Positions 9,434-18,266 are shown, numbered from the stretch's first letter. The stretch is DNA of 64,000 nt from Bacilli bacterium (GCA_017541885.1 JAFXYF010000008.1:62001-126000); one strand, 5' to 3'. Numbers and translations are program-made. The notes: generated by a model from the sequence alone, not told the origin.

Positions 9434-11305
9434 ATGAAAAAAATTATATACATTATATTATTACTAGTTTTAGCATTTATTCCTTTTGAATGTTTAGCAA
9501 AAACTTGTAATCCAAATGATATAAAAATTAACTCCATAATTGTTAAAGAAAAATCTGAAAATGTTTTAGAAGTAGAACCAGCAACAATTAATGGAATGAA
9601 GTTAAATTTAAATATTAATATGTATACAATTAATGATTATATTATTTATAGTGTTAATGTTAAGAATAATTCTTCAGAAGATTATTACTTAGACAAAAAT
9701 GGTATTAAATCAATTTCTGATTATTTAGATTATGAATTAGTTTTTGAAGATAAATCCAATGTAATTAAAGCTAATACATCAAAAATTTTATATATTACAA
9801 TAAAGTACAAAACAAAAGTCCCACAAAATAAGTTTACTAATAATAAATATAATGACTATAAATCGTTTATAATTAATTTTCAAAACGAAGAAATAAATAA
9901 TCCAAAGACTTTAAATAATATATATTTGTCAATAGTATTATTAGTTGTAATGATTATTTGTACTTTACTAGTAATTTTTATTAAAAATAAGAAAGTTAAA
10001 ACATTAATAATAATTATATGTTTATTATTTATACCAATCACTATATACGCTTTTTGTAAAAGTGAAATTAAATTGGAGACTAATGTTACTCTATATAATG
10101 GGAAAGTATCTCAGTTTAAATTTGATTGTTCAGATGATGTTTTTGAATTCTTTGAAGGTATGACTTTTGGTGAATGGTCTAAAAGTAATTTCTACACTGG
10201 AGAAATAGATGGAGAATATAATACTATTGATGAATGCATTGATATTTGGGGTAATAATAGAGGCTGTGCTTTAAAACATAAAAAAATATATTCAATTAGA
10301 AAAAGTTATGATACAATTGCTTACTCTGAAAGCGAAGAAGAATGTAGAATTAGTGATAATTGTACTACTTTATATAATGAAATATATAAGGGTGAATTTG
10401 CATATGAATATGATTTCTATGATTCTCTAGAAGAATGTGAAGATGTTTATTATGCAGCAGAAAAAGGATGCTTTGCATATAATGGTAAATATGTTCCTAT
10501 TTTTGATATTAATTATGATTATTATACTTCATTAGATAGATGCAATTTTATGGTTTCAGACAAGTACTATAATAAATGTACATTGCTTCCTACAGCATAT
10601 AGATTTAATCCTGTCGATTATTTTGACTATGATACATTAGAAAAATGTGAGTTATGGAATTCGGATAATCCAGAAGATTGTTATGAGCAAACAGTTGATT
10701 ATTATGGCCCAACAATTCGAGAAAAGACTTTAACAGGATATTGGTCAGTATATAAAAATGGACTTACATACATTGGATTAAGCAACAGCTCTCATTATAA
10801 TGGTATTATTTTTGAGGCAAATTCAACAATTGAAAATAAAACATATAGTTGTATTGAATTTGGTGAATGTGTTTCACCTGATAGCGATATTCTTAGCGGC
10901 AATGGTATTACAATAAAAGCTAAAGATATTAAAGAAAATGACGAAATTGCCTACTTTGATTTTGACACTAATAAAACAGAAATTGGTAAAGTAAATAGAA
11001 TATTTATACATAAAGATGCTTCCAACTTAGTTAAATATATATTTGATGATAAGACATATTTAGATGTAACTGATTATCACCCTATATATACGACTACTGG
11101 ATGGAAATCTTATACAAATAGAAACGGATATCCAAAACCTAATATAGGTGATTTAGTTAAGACTAATAATGGATACAAAAAAATTAAAAAGATTATTCCA
11201 TTTAATGGAAAAGAAGATTATTATGACTTTGTAGTTAGAGGAAAAGATGGAAGAACTATTAATAATTACTTTGCAAACGGAATGTTAGTTCAAGGATCAT
11301 ATTAA
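9434..11305 (+). CDS. secreted membrane protein with Cys-pair repeats and a C-terminal Hint (intein-like) domain
   Basis: 623 aa. Residues 1-22 are a signal peptide. An extracellular beta-rich domain (23-155) ends in NPKT (156-159), followed by two membrane helices (~161-184 and ~189-207). Region 260-420 holds five Cys pairs: C268/C278, C304/C310, C335/C346, C370/C382 and C405/C416, four preceded by Y-x-[ST]-[LI]-[DE]-x-C. Residues 479-623 look like a Hint domain: Cys479 as nucleophile in ECVSPDSDIL, block B VTDYHPIYTTTGW with T546 and H549, and final FANGMLVQGSY. The usual terminal HN is replaced by QGSY. The NPKT-helix-helix module recurs in the protein at 21222-23042. Function unknown; self-processing is an inference. 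Confidence 0.8.
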   Translation: MKKIIYIILLLVLAFIPFECLAKTCNPNDIKINSIIVKEKSENVLEVEPATINGMKLNLNINMYTINDYIIYSVNVKNNSSEDYYLDKNGIKSISDYLDYELVFEDKSNVIKANTSKILYITIKYKTKVPQNKFTNNKYNDYKSFIINFQNEEINNPKTLNNIYLSIVLLVVMIICTLLVIFIKNKKVKTLIIIICLLFIPITIYAFCKSEIKLETNVTLYNGKVSQFKFDCSDDVFEFFEGMTFGEWSKSNFYTGEIDGEYNTIDECIDIWGNNRGCALKHKKIYSIRKSYDTIAYSESEEECRISDNCTTLYNEIYKGEFAYEYDFYDSLEECEDVYYAAEKGCFAYNGKYVPIFDINYDYYTSLDRCNFMVSDKYYNKCTLLPTAYRFNPVDYFDYDTLEKCELWNSDNPEDCYEQTVDYYGPTIREKTLTGYWSVYKNGLTYIGLSNSSHYNGIIFEANSTIENKTYSCIEFGECVSPDSDILSGNGITIKAKDIKENDEIAYFDFDTNKTEIGKVNRIFIHKDASNLVKYIFDDKTYLDVTDYHPIYTTTGWKSYTNRNGYPKPNIGDLVKTNNGYKKIKKIIPFNGKEDYYDFVVRGKDGRTINNYFANGMLVQGSY

Positions 11306-11320
11306 AAAACATTAAGAATA

Positions 11321-11352
11321 AATAAGAATAGATATTGTCTATTCTTATTTTG
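11321..11352 (+). terminator. hairpin terminator after the Hint-domain gene
   Basis: 12-bp stem AATAAGAATAGA with TCTATTCTTATT, loop of 5; the T tract is short. A TATAAT at 11356-11361 follows at once. Confidence 0.65.
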
Positions 11353-11387
11353 TGATATAATAACTTTGTCATTGAAATGGAGTATGT

Positions 11388-12704
11388 GTGGTTATGAAAA
11401 AAAATGATATTTTAAAAGCAGTTGATACTAAGAAAAAAGGATCAAAAACAACTACAAAAAATAAAACTACTAAAAAGAAAACTACACCTAAGAAAAAAAC
11501 ACCTGTAGAGAAAAAAGTAGTTAAAAAAATAGAAGAAGTAGTAGAACCAATTGAAAAAGAAGAAGTAACTGAAGAAAAAGAAATAGCCAATTTCTTTCCT
11601 AAAAAAGAAAAAGAAGATATGGAAATACTTCCTTTTAAAGAAAGAGTTAAAAGATTCTTTATTAAACTTCTTATATTCTTAGGAATATTTATAGTTGTTT
11701 TCTTGTTATTCTATTATATTGTTGAATATAAACCAGAGAAAAAAGAAAAATTAACAATAGATGGAGAAGGATTCTACTCATTAAATGTTGGAGATACATT
11801 TGATATTATGACATGGAATATTGGTTATGGTGCTTTAGGAGATAATGCCGATTTCTTCATGGATGGTGGAGAAATGGTTCAAACTGCAACAAGAGATAGA
11901 GTAAATAGTAATTTAAAAGCTATTAGAAATAAAGTAGAAGAAACTAAACCTAGCATTATACTATTCCAAGAAGTTGATAAGAAATCAAAAAGAGCTAATC
12001 ATGTAAATGAATATTCATCTTTAGCAAATCATTTTAATAATTATTCAACTGTATTTGCTTATAATTTTAAAGTATTATATTTACCTTATCCAATAGGAGA
12101 TACAATTGGAAATGTTAATTCCGGTATATCAACATTCTCAAAATATACTATTGAAACAGCAGAAAGAAGACAATTACCAAGCAGTTTTATTTGGCCAGTA
12201 AGTATGTTTAATCTAAAAAGATGTGCAATTATTACAAGAATACCAATTAAAGATACAGATAAGTATTTAGTAGTTATTAATGTACATTTAGATGCTTATG
12301 ATAATGGTAAAGGTAAAGAAGCACAAAATAAAGAATTATTAAAATTAATGAATAAAGAAACAGGTAAAGGTAATTATGTAATAGTAGGTGGAGACTTTAA
12401 TCAAAACTTCTCATCAGTTGATACTAGTATGTATCCTGTTGGTAAAGATGTATGGAAACCAGGAGAGATGAAAGTAGAAGACTTAGGAGAAGATTGGCAA
12501 TTCATGATGGATAATACTACTCCTTCATGTAGAAGTCTTGACAAACCATATAAAAATGCCGATAAAGATAAATTCCAATACTATGTAATTGATGGATTTA
12601 TAGTATCAAGAAATATTACAGTAAATTCTAATACTACACAAGATTTAGGATTTGTTGCAAGTGATCATAATCCAATAATAATGAATGTAACATTAAATAG
12701 TTAA
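11388..12704 (+). CDS. membrane-anchored endonuclease/exonuclease/phosphatase (EEP) family protein
   Basis: 438 aa. A Lys/Thr-rich cytoplasmic tail (1-85) precedes one membrane helix (~90-113); the EEP domain is outside. Motifs: IMTWNIGYGAL, ILFQEVD with the metal-binding Glu, VVINVHLDAYD, VIVGGDFNQNF and ASDHNPI at the end. EEP proteins cut phosphodiesters (nucleases, sphingomyelinase-like or inositol phosphatases). An external location would fit nucleic-acid or lipid scavenging. The GTG start at 11388 is 5 nt after GGAG; an ATG at 11394 is the alternative. The low-complexity basic tail is unusual. Confidence 0.85.
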   Translation: MVMKKNDILKAVDTKKKGSKTTTKNKTTKKKTTPKKKTPVEKKVVKKIEEVVEPIEKEEVTEEKEIANFFPKKEKEDMEILPFKERVKRFFIKLLIFLGIFIVVFLLFYYIVEYKPEKKEKLTIDGEGFYSLNVGDTFDIMTWNIGYGALGDNADFFMDGGEMVQTATRDRVNSNLKAIRNKVEETKPSIILFQEVDKKSKRANHVNEYSSLANHFNNYSTVFAYNFKVLYLPYPIGDTIGNVNSGISTFSKYTIETAERRQLPSSFIWPVSMFNLKRCAIITRIPIKDTDKYLVVINVHLDAYDNGKGKEAQNKELLKLMNKETGKGNYVIVGGDFNQNFSSVDTSMYPVGKDVWKPGEMKVEDLGEDWQFMMDNTTPSCRSLDKPYKNADKDKFQYYVIDGFIVSRNITVNSNTTQDLGFVASDHNPIIMNVTLNS

Positions 12705-12729
12705 AAGCAAAGTTTACTTTGCTTTTTTT
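12703..12729 (+). terminator. intrinsic terminator after the EEP gene
   Basis: AAAAGCAAAG, loop TTTA, CTTTGCTTTT then T; overlaps the stop codon. Confidence 0.88.
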
Positions 12730-12762
12730 ATGATAAAATATAATTAGTATAGGAGGTATCTT

Positions 12763-14130
12763 ATGAATATAATTGGTGCTTTTACAGTTCCACATCCACC
12801 ATTAATAATACCTGAAGTGGGTAGGGGAAGAGAAAATATAGTTTCTAAGACAATAGATTCTTATAACAAAGTAGGAGAAGAAATTGCTAATCTAAAACCT
12901 GATACAATTATTATTTCAAGCCCTCATGCACCATACTATAGAAATGGATTCTATATAAGTGGAGGAGATTACTTAGATGGAGATATGCATGAGTTTGGAG
13001 CAAGAGATGTATCTTTTACTGAAGAAGTAGATACAGAGTTTGTTTATGAATTGCAAAATCTATGTGATAAGAATAATATACCAACTGCCATAGATTCTAA
13101 TGTTTTAGATCATGGAACAATGGTACCTCTATATTTTATTAGAAAACATTATCCTAATTGTAAAATAGTAGTTTTAGGTATAAGTGATTTACCATTAATA
13201 GATCATTATAAATTTGGAAAACAAATACAAGAAGTATGTAATAAATTAGATAAAAAGTTTGTATATGTTGCATCAGGAGACCTTTCTCATAAATTACAAG
13301 TTGATGGTCCATATGGATTTATAAAAGAAGGCCCAGAATATGATGAAGAAGTAATGTATGACTTATCTCAAGGATTATTTAATAATCTATTAGAATATAA
13401 AGAAGCATTCTTAGATAAAGCTGCTCCTTGTGGACACCCATCATTTTGTATGATGGCAGGAGCATTAGATTCATATAATGTAAGACCTACATTCTATTCT
13501 CATGAAGATAAAACAGGAGTAGGGTATGGAATATTAAGTTTTTACCCAATAGAGTATGATAGTAGAAGAAATTTTGAAGAAAGATATTTAGAGAGTCATA
13601 TAGTATCTAAATCAAAAGATCCATATATAAGACTTGCCCAAGAAACAATAGAAGCTTTTTTAATAGATAATAGAACATTAACAGTTAATGATATTAAAGA
13701 TAAAGAATTATTAAATGATAGGGCAGGAGTATTTGTTTCAATACATGAATTTGATAAATTAAGAGGTTGTATTGGAACATTTATGCCAACTAGATCTTCA
13801 ATTGGAGAAGAAATAATTCGTAATGCTATAGCAGCAAGTACTGAAGATTATCGTTTTGAGCCTATTAAAGCCTCTGAAGTACCTTATTTAGATATTAATG
13901 TAGACATTTTATCTATCCCAGAGAAAATTGCCTCATATGACGAATTAGACCCTAAAAAATATGGAGTAATAGTAAGTAGTGGAAATAAAAGAGGTTTATT
14001 ACTACCAGATTTAGATGGAGTTGACACAGTAGAAGAACAAGTAAGAATTGCAAAAAGTAAAGGAAATATAACGGATTTAGAAGAGATAGAACTACAAAGA
14101 TTCACCGTTACTAGACACAAGGATAATTGA
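12763..14130 (+). CDS. AmmeMemoRadiSam fusion: MEMO1-like plus AMMECR1 domains
   Basis: 455 aa. Residues 1-~270 are a MEMO/class III extradiol dioxygenase-like domain with PHPPLIIPEVG, SSPHAPYY, DHGTMVPLYF and SGDLSHKL. Residues ~285-455 are an AMMECR1 domain with VSIHEFDKLRGCIGTF and TEDYRFEPI. In many Firmicutes these occur fused and beside a radical SAM gene (AmmeMemoRadiSam system) of uncertain chemistry. No radical SAM gene lies in this window. The start is firm, with AGGAGG 6 nt upstream. It ends in TGA, which shows that TGA is a stop here. Confidence 0.9.
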   Translation: MNIIGAFTVPHPPLIIPEVGRGRENIVSKTIDSYNKVGEEIANLKPDTIIISSPHAPYYRNGFYISGGDYLDGDMHEFGARDVSFTEEVDTEFVYELQNLCDKNNIPTAIDSNVLDHGTMVPLYFIRKHYPNCKIVVLGISDLPLIDHYKFGKQIQEVCNKLDKKFVYVASGDLSHKLQVDGPYGFIKEGPEYDEEVMYDLSQGLFNNLLEYKEAFLDKAAPCGHPSFCMMAGALDSYNVRPTFYSHEDKTGVGYGILSFYPIEYDSRRNFEERYLESHIVSKSKDPYIRLAQETIEAFLIDNRTLTVNDIKDKELLNDRAGVFVSIHEFDKLRGCIGTFMPTRSSIGEEIIRNAIAASTEDYRFEPIKASEVPYLDINVDILSIPEKIASYDELDPKKYGVIVSSGNKRGLLLPDLDGVDTVEEQVRIAKSKGNITDLEEIELQRFTVTRHKDN

Positions 14131-14216
14131 TAACATTTGCTTTTTTAAAAATTATTTATTATAATGATATTGGTTCGTGTGATAAAAAATAAAAACTGAA
14201 ATAGGAGAAGTATATA

Positions 14217-14489
14217 ATGGAAGATTTTAACAGAATCTTTGAGTTAGAACATAACTTTATTTTAAAAAATGATATTGTTCTTTCTTTTTATGAGAAATAT
14301 TTAGCAAACATCAAAAATGATAAAACAGAGAAAAGCGTAAAAAATTCATTCAATCATTATGTATCTTTTACAGATAATATTCAAAACCGCTTATACGACG
14401 CAACTGATATTTGTGATACTATGTCTTTACTAATTGAAAGAGATCAGTTTATAGATTCAGTTATGATGACAAACGGATTAAATAAATAA
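14217..14489 (+). CDS. small alpha-helical protein of unknown function
   Basis: 90 aa, predicted all-helical and soluble, with no Cys-metal motif or membrane segment. It has a proper site AGGAG 9 nt before the ATG and its own terminator, so it is a monocistronic gene. No family recognised. Its neighbours (AMMECR1 fusion and a membrane protein) give no clue. Confidence 0.6.
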   Translation: MEDFNRIFELEHNFILKNDIVLSFYEKYLANIKNDKTEKSVKNSFNHYVSFTDNIQNRLYDATDICDTMSLLIERDQFIDSVMMTNGLNK

Positions 14490-14493
14490 AAAA

Positions 14494-14519
14494 AGAAGAT
14501 AGGAAACTATCTTTTTTTG
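14494..14519 (+). terminator. terminator after the 90-aa gene
   Basis: GATAG, tetraloop GAAA, CTATC with flanking A/T pairs, then seven T. Confidence 0.85.
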
Positions 14520-14574
14520 TGCTTGAAAAAGTAAGTAAAATGGTATAGAATTTATATAGGATAGGTGATTAGAT

Positions 14575-15609
14575 TTGAATAATGGGGTTGAAAATCAAGA
14601 GACTACTGCACCACTAATTACAACAATAGATCCAACAGCAGTTCAAGTAACAGAACCAGTAACAGTTCCAGTAGTAGTTCCTAATACTATGCCAGTAGAA
14701 GCAAATGTAGAAGCTCCTACTTTTAATAGTGCTCCAACACCAGTATCACCAGAAGCAGTTAATAATACAATTAATAATATACCTGTACCACCAGTCGTTC
14801 CTGCAACTACTCCAGCAGTAATAGAAGAAACAGAAGAAGAAAGAGCTGCACGTAGAGCAAAAAGAAAAAAGAAATTTAAAGCAAGTGTAATATTCATATT
14901 AGTAATAATTATTATTCTATTAGGAGCAGTACTATTCTTTATAAAAACTACATCAGATCGCAAAATAGAAGAATTAAAGTATACTTGTAGTCCAATAGGC
15001 GAGAAAAAAGAATCAACTAATATAGATGTTAATTCTACATTAGTACAAAGTCTTTATAGTAAAGTAGTAACATCAGTAAGAGAAGATTTAGCTCAACCAG
15101 AATTTAATGATACTATGAAAATATATCTAGCATATCGTCAAATACCAGAATATGATAAGTATGAAACTAATTGTACTGGTTTTGATAAATTAAAAATGGA
15201 GCCTTATAAATGTGAGAAATCATCAACATTTACACCAAAAGGATTCACAAGAAAGACACTAGAACTTAAATGGAAAGAACTATTTGGTGAAATGACTCCA
15301 ATGCCAAAAATAAATATTAAACTTCAAAACGCTTGTGTTGGAGGATATGAATATATTCCAAATAGAGATGAATATGTTGAAGGTACTTGTAAAATGAATA
15401 CTTCAGGAGCTTATAAAGTAAGTAAAGAATTAATAGAAGCAAAATATTCAAATAATATGATTGTCTTAACAGAACAAGTAAATTATTCTGGACAAGAAAA
15501 TATGGTTTTACCAGATTATTTAAAGAGTGGAAAATATTTCTATACTTTTAGATTAGATATGAATTATAACTATGTATTAGTAAGTAAGGAATATGAACAA
15601 AAATACTAG
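14575..15609 (+). CDS. single-pass membrane protein with Val/Pro/Thr-rich cytoplasmic tail, TTG start
   Basis: 344 aa. Residues 1-90 are low-complexity (P, V, T, A, N), followed by a charged stretch EEERAARRAKRKKKFK, one membrane helix (~103-124) and an exterior domain of ~220 residues with six or more Cys. The start is TTG at 14575, supported by AGGTGAT ending 5 nt upstream; no ATG lies near. The topology (long cytoplasmic tail, one helix, exterior domain) resembles the EEP protein at 11388. The stop is 14 nt before an MBL hydrolase in the same operon. Function unknown. Confidence 0.7.
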   Translation: MNNGVENQETTAPLITTIDPTAVQVTEPVTVPVVVPNTMPVEANVEAPTFNSAPTPVSPEAVNNTINNIPVPPVVPATTPAVIEETEEERAARRAKRKKKFKASVIFILVIIIILLGAVLFFIKTTSDRKIEELKYTCSPIGEKKESTNIDVNSTLVQSLYSKVVTSVREDLAQPEFNDTMKIYLAYRQIPEYDKYETNCTGFDKLKMEPYKCEKSSTFTPKGFTRKTLELKWKELFGEMTPMPKINIKLQNACVGGYEYIPNRDEYVEGTCKMNTSGAYKVSKELIEAKYSNNMIVLTEQVNYSGQENMVLPDYLKSGKYFYTFRLDMNYNYVLVSKEYEQKY

Positions 15610-15623
15610 AAAGAAGGAATAAT

Positions 15624-16148
15624 ATGGACATTAAATGTGTTGTAACTGGATATTTAGATGAAAATTGTTATGTTCTTATTAAAGATGGAAAATGTCTTAT
15701 AGTAGATCCAGGAGATGAATACTTAAAAATAAAAGAAGCTATTGGAGACAATCAAGTATTAGGAGTACTAATTACACATCAACATGCAGATCATATAGGA
15801 GCTCTTCGTAATTTTCTTACTAAAAGATCAATAAAAATATTTAAAAGTAGTAATATAGATGATGGAATGCACTTTGATATAGCAGATTTCCATTTCCAAG
15901 GATTTCATACTCCAGGACATTCAAAAGACTCAGTAACATTCTATTTTGAAGATGAAGAAGCAATGTTTGTTGGAGACTTTATCTTTAAAGAAAGTGTAGG
16001 ACGTACTGATCTTCCAGGAGGAAGTCCTAATGAATTAAAAGAAAGCTTAAAATGGTTACTAACATATGATGATTCAATTATGTTATATCCAGGACATTAT
16101 GATGCAACTACAATAGGTCACGAAAGAAAAAACAATCCTTATATTTAA
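15624..16148 (+). CDS. glyoxalase II-like metallo-beta-lactamase-fold hydrolase
   Basis: 174 aa, short single-domain form like YcbL. Motifs: THQHADHIGAL (HxHxDH), HTPGHSKDSV, MFVGDFIFKESVGRTDL and a final YPGHYDATTIGHERKNNP. These proteins bind two metals and hydrolyse thioesters or related bonds; the C-terminal glutathione-binding helices of true glyoxalase II are missing. It is co-transcribed with the membrane protein before it. Family is certain, substrate unknown. Confidence 0.88.
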   Translation: MDIKCVVTGYLDENCYVLIKDGKCLIVDPGDEYLKIKEAIGDNQVLGVLITHQHADHIGALRNFLTKRSIKIFKSSNIDDGMHFDIADFHFQGFHTPGHSKDSVTFYFEDEEAMFVGDFIFKESVGRTDLPGGSPNELKESLKWLLTYDDSIMLYPGHYDATTIGHERKNNPYI

Positions 16149-16164
16149 GAGATTGTCTTTTTTT
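16132..16164 (+). terminator. terminator overlapping the 3' end of the MBL gene
   Basis: ACAATC within the last codons pairs with GATTGT at 16151-16156, then a run of T. The stem is short. Confidence 0.55.
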
Positions 16165-16205
16165 ATATTTTATGATATTATATAGAGCCAACAAGGGGTG
16201 ATACT

Positions 16206-16508
16206 ATGAAAGTTTGGACTAAAGTATCAATAAAAGATAAAAATCCTCAAGTAGAGAGAATTTCAAGATCTTTTCTAAATTATTTATATGGATATGGACC
16301 AATACTAGATATTTGTAGAAAATATAATATTGCTCCAGAAGATAGATATATGTTAGAACAATATAGTGCAAACAGAATATCAGGATTATTACTATTATTC
16401 TTATCAAAAGATTATCATCGTATAAATGATATAGCAAATAAATACGATTTAAATGCTGCAACACTAGTAGATATAGTTCCTGAAATAGAAGGATATGTAG
16501 AAAAATAA
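16206..16508 (+). CDS. conserved-looking small protein of unknown function
   Basis: 100 aa, soluble and mostly helical, with Tyr-rich NYLYGYGPILDICRKYNI and EDRYMLEQYSANRISGLLLLFLS. GGGGTGATACT precedes the ATG. It is monocistronic with its own terminator. I do not recognise a named family. The spacing, codon use and terminator all say it is a real gene. Confidence 0.65.
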   Translation: MKVWTKVSIKDKNPQVERISRSFLNYLYGYGPILDICRKYNIAPEDRYMLEQYSANRISGLLLLFLSKDYHRINDIANKYDLNAATLVDIVPEIEGYVEK

Positions 16509-16540
16509 AAAATATAATGAATAATCATTATATTTTTTTT
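16507..16540 (+). terminator. bidirectional terminator between convergent genes
   Basis: AATATAATGA, loop ATAA, TCATTATATT, with A and T runs on both sides. It serves the 100-aa gene and the small minus-strand gene that ends at 16539. Confidence 0.85.
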
Positions 16541-16625
16541 AAATAAATACTAGCATTCCTATAAAACTAATAATTGTTGCTATAAGCATTACAATAGCGA
16601 CTATTTTAATTAATTTATCACTCAT
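16539..16625 (-). CDS. 28-aa single-helix membrane microprotein
   Basis: Reading frame MSDKLIKIVAIVML followed by IATIISFIGMLVFI: three charged residues, then one hydrophobic helix to the end. Support is unusually good for so short a gene: AGGTGATT just upstream, a promoter TTTACA-N17-TATAAT at 16651-16679, and a shared terminator at its stop. An overlapping ATG at 16628 could also start it; 16625 gives the spacing seen in neighbours. Function unknown; such microproteins often bind larger membrane complexes. Confidence 0.7.
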   Translation of the reverse strand: MSDKLIKIVAIVMLIATIISFIGMLVFI

Positions 16626-16650
16626 CATAATCACCTACCTCATAGATAAT

Positions 16651-16679
16651 ATTATATAAAATTTGTAGCAATTTGTAAA
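16651..16679 (-). promoter_or_regulatory. promoter of the 28-aa microprotein
   Basis: On the minus strand TTTACA (16674-16679), 17-nt spacer, TATAAT (16651-16656), about 18 nt of leader to the start. Confidence 0.75.
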
Positions 16680-16734
16680 TTTATATTAATCATTATTTTA
16701 ACAAAATAATCATATGGTCTAATAGGTGATTATT

Positions 16735-17298
16735 ATGATTAGATTCTTGAAAAGGTATAAAATATTTAGTTTATTAATTTTAATTACAATAATAAGTTTC
16801 TTAATAGGAATCTTTTTTTATGCAAAATTAGATATTAATAGTAGAGAAATAGTATTTCAAAATATTAATAATCTATTAAAGAGTAGAGTAGAAATAAAAG
16901 ATTATTTAATAGAAAACTTAATACCTTTAATTATTATATGGATATTAGGTATATCAATAATAGGAATACTAATAGTACCATTAATCTACAGTTACTATGT
17001 CTTTGTCTTTGCTTTTGACCTATGTGCAATGGTCTCTTATTTAGGAGTAAATTATCTCTTATCAATAATATTATATTTAATTCCTACAATAATATTATTA
17101 GTAAGTTTATTCTTCTTATCATTTTACTCTATATGTTTTTCTACTTACATATTTAGATATATTTTTTTACATAAATCATTTACTTTTAGTAATATAATTA
17201 AGAGATATTATTTAGTATTATTATTTACTTTTATTGGTTTTATTACCTCTACATTAGTAAAATATTTAATTACATATATTACACCTAAAATATTTTAA
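16735..17298 (+). CDS. SpoIIM-like integral membrane protein
   Basis: 187 aa with about five membrane helices. The block WILGISIIGILIVPLIYSYY followed by FAFDLC and a PTIILLVSLFFL helix matches the SpoIIM family core. SpoIIM is part of the DMP complex (SpoIID, SpoIIM, SpoIIP) that remodels septal peptidoglycan in engulfment. No spoIID or spoIIP lies nearby, so a general SpoIIM/DUF95 role is possible. The longer frame from the GTG at 16726 is rejected, because that GTG is inside the GGTGAT ribosome site of the ATG used here. Confidence 0.75.
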   Translation: MIRFLKRYKIFSLLILITIISFLIGIFFYAKLDINSREIVFQNINNLLKSRVEIKDYLIENLIPLIIIWILGISIIGILIVPLIYSYYVFVFAFDLCAMVSYLGVNYLLSIILYLIPTIILLVSLFFLSFYSICFSTYIFRYIFLHKSFTFSNIIKRYYLVLLFTFIGFITSTLVKYLITYITPKIF

Positions 17299-17300
17299 CA

Positions 17301-17328
17301 AAGTGTCAATTTACACTTGCTTTTTTAC
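17301..17328 (+). terminator. terminator after the SpoIIM-like gene
   Basis: AAGTGT, loop CAATTT, ACACTT then G C and six T. It overlaps the -35 box of the next gene. Confidence 0.75.
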
Positions 17329-17345
17329 ATATTTATCCCTATAAT
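17317..17345 (+). promoter_or_regulatory. sigma-A-type promoter of the HTH gene
   Basis: TTGCTT (17317-17322), 17-nt spacer, TATAAT (17340-17345); AGGAGGG and ATG follow. Confidence 0.8.
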
Positions 17346-17366
17346 TATGTTAGGAGGGTAATTAAT

Positions 17367-18134
17367 ATGAAAGAATTAAATACGATTTTAACAGAATTAG
17401 GAATTAGTAAAGTTAGATTAGCAAAATATTTAGGTGTATCTCGTCAAATGCTTTATAATTATTTAGGTATTGATGATATTAGTAATTGGCCTAAAGAAAA
17501 AGCTGCTAAATTACTAAGTTTACTTAATATTGAAGATATAAATGGGTTAAAAGATTTAAAAATTACCGGTGAATATATAATTGAAGTAGAAAATAGATTA
17601 AATGAAGGAGTTAAAGATTCTTCTAATAAAGAAGTAATTGCAGACTTAAAAGGATTTAATAAGAAAGAACAAGAATTATTATCAGATATTATTTCACTAT
17701 TAAAAGAGAAATTATCTAGTGATAAATCTAAAGATTCTTATAATGCTTTTGTATACTTATTCCATTTTATTCAATCTATGGAAACAAATGATGAATTAAA
17801 ATATAATTTAGCTTATTTCTCTAAATCATTAGGATTTACTGATCCAATGGAATTTAACTTTAATAAAGATAAGCAATTTGTATTTGAAAGTATAATGTTT
17901 AGTGCAATGACTCTATATAATAATGGAGGAAGTTCTAAGAATAAATTAGGAGATGCTCATAAGAGATTTGTCCAAAGCATTGAACAAAAGAAAGAAGAAA
18001 AATTATCTCGTACGCAAGAGTTGAATACAGTTAAAATTCAAGCCTTAAAAGAATTAGGTTATATGGAAATTAACGAAGATAATGCAAAAGAAGTATTCGA
18101 GAAGATAGCAGAAATTCAGTCAAGAAAAGTTTAA
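17367..18134 (+). CDS. HTH (Cro/CI-like) DNA-binding protein
   Basis: 255 aa. Residues ~10-55 form a helix-turn-helix: LGISKVRLAKYLGVSRQMLY, then NWPKEKAAKLLSLLNI. The remainder is a charged all-helical domain without Cys or membrane segment, which may dimerise or bind a ligand. It is monocistronic with a clean promoter and a strong terminator. The regulated genes are unknown; the next operon (uracil uptake) is transcribed in the same direction behind its own leader. Confidence 0.75.
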   Translation: MKELNTILTELGISKVRLAKYLGVSRQMLYNYLGIDDISNWPKEKAAKLLSLLNIEDINGLKDLKITGEYIIEVENRLNEGVKDSSNKEVIADLKGFNKKEQELLSDIISLLKEKLSSDKSKDSYNAFVYLFHFIQSMETNDELKYNLAYFSKSLGFTDPMEFNFNKDKQFVFESIMFSAMTLYNNGGSSKNKLGDAHKRFVQSIEQKKEEKLSRTQELNTVKIQALKELGYMEINEDNAKEVFEKIAEIQSRKV

Positions 18135-18150
18135 TTTTCTTGACTTTTTA
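18120..18150 (+). terminator. terminator of the HTH gene
   Basis: TCAAGAAAA, loop GTTTAA, TTTTCTTGA then C and T5; it includes the last codons of the gene. Confidence 0.88.
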
Positions 18151-18188
18151 TTTTAATTAGTTTAATCTTATAAAAGAAGGTGAAACGT

Positions 18189-18266
18189 ATGATAAAAAAC
18201 AGATGTACAAATAGACAAATTTTAAGCAACAAAACATCTATTTGTGTTTCTGTTTTTTCCTTTTAG
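18189..18266 (+). CDS. 25-aa leader peptide of the uracil permease operon
   Basis: Frame MIKNRCTNRQIL followed by SNKTSICVSVFSF, with AAGAAGGTGAAACGT upstream as a ribosome site. Its TAG stop (18264-18266) falls on the first bases of a terminator stem. The DNA of codons 3-23 forms a 22-bp hairpin ending in T6 C2 T4. The placement of stop codon, U-rich stretch and terminator copies the logic of the enteric pyrBI leader. The peptide sequence itself has no obvious regulatory codons. Confidence 0.6.
   Translation: MIKNRCTNRQILSNKTSICVSVFSF

Noticed and set aside
11369..11590. Minus-strand ORF opposite the Lys/Thr-rich tail of the EEP gene
   Set aside because: It is the antisense shadow of a low-complexity segment.
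16726..16734. GTG start for the SpoIIM-like gene
   Set aside because: The GTG lies inside the GGTGAT ribosome site of the ATG at 16735. The same applies to 25633, 38858 and 49183.
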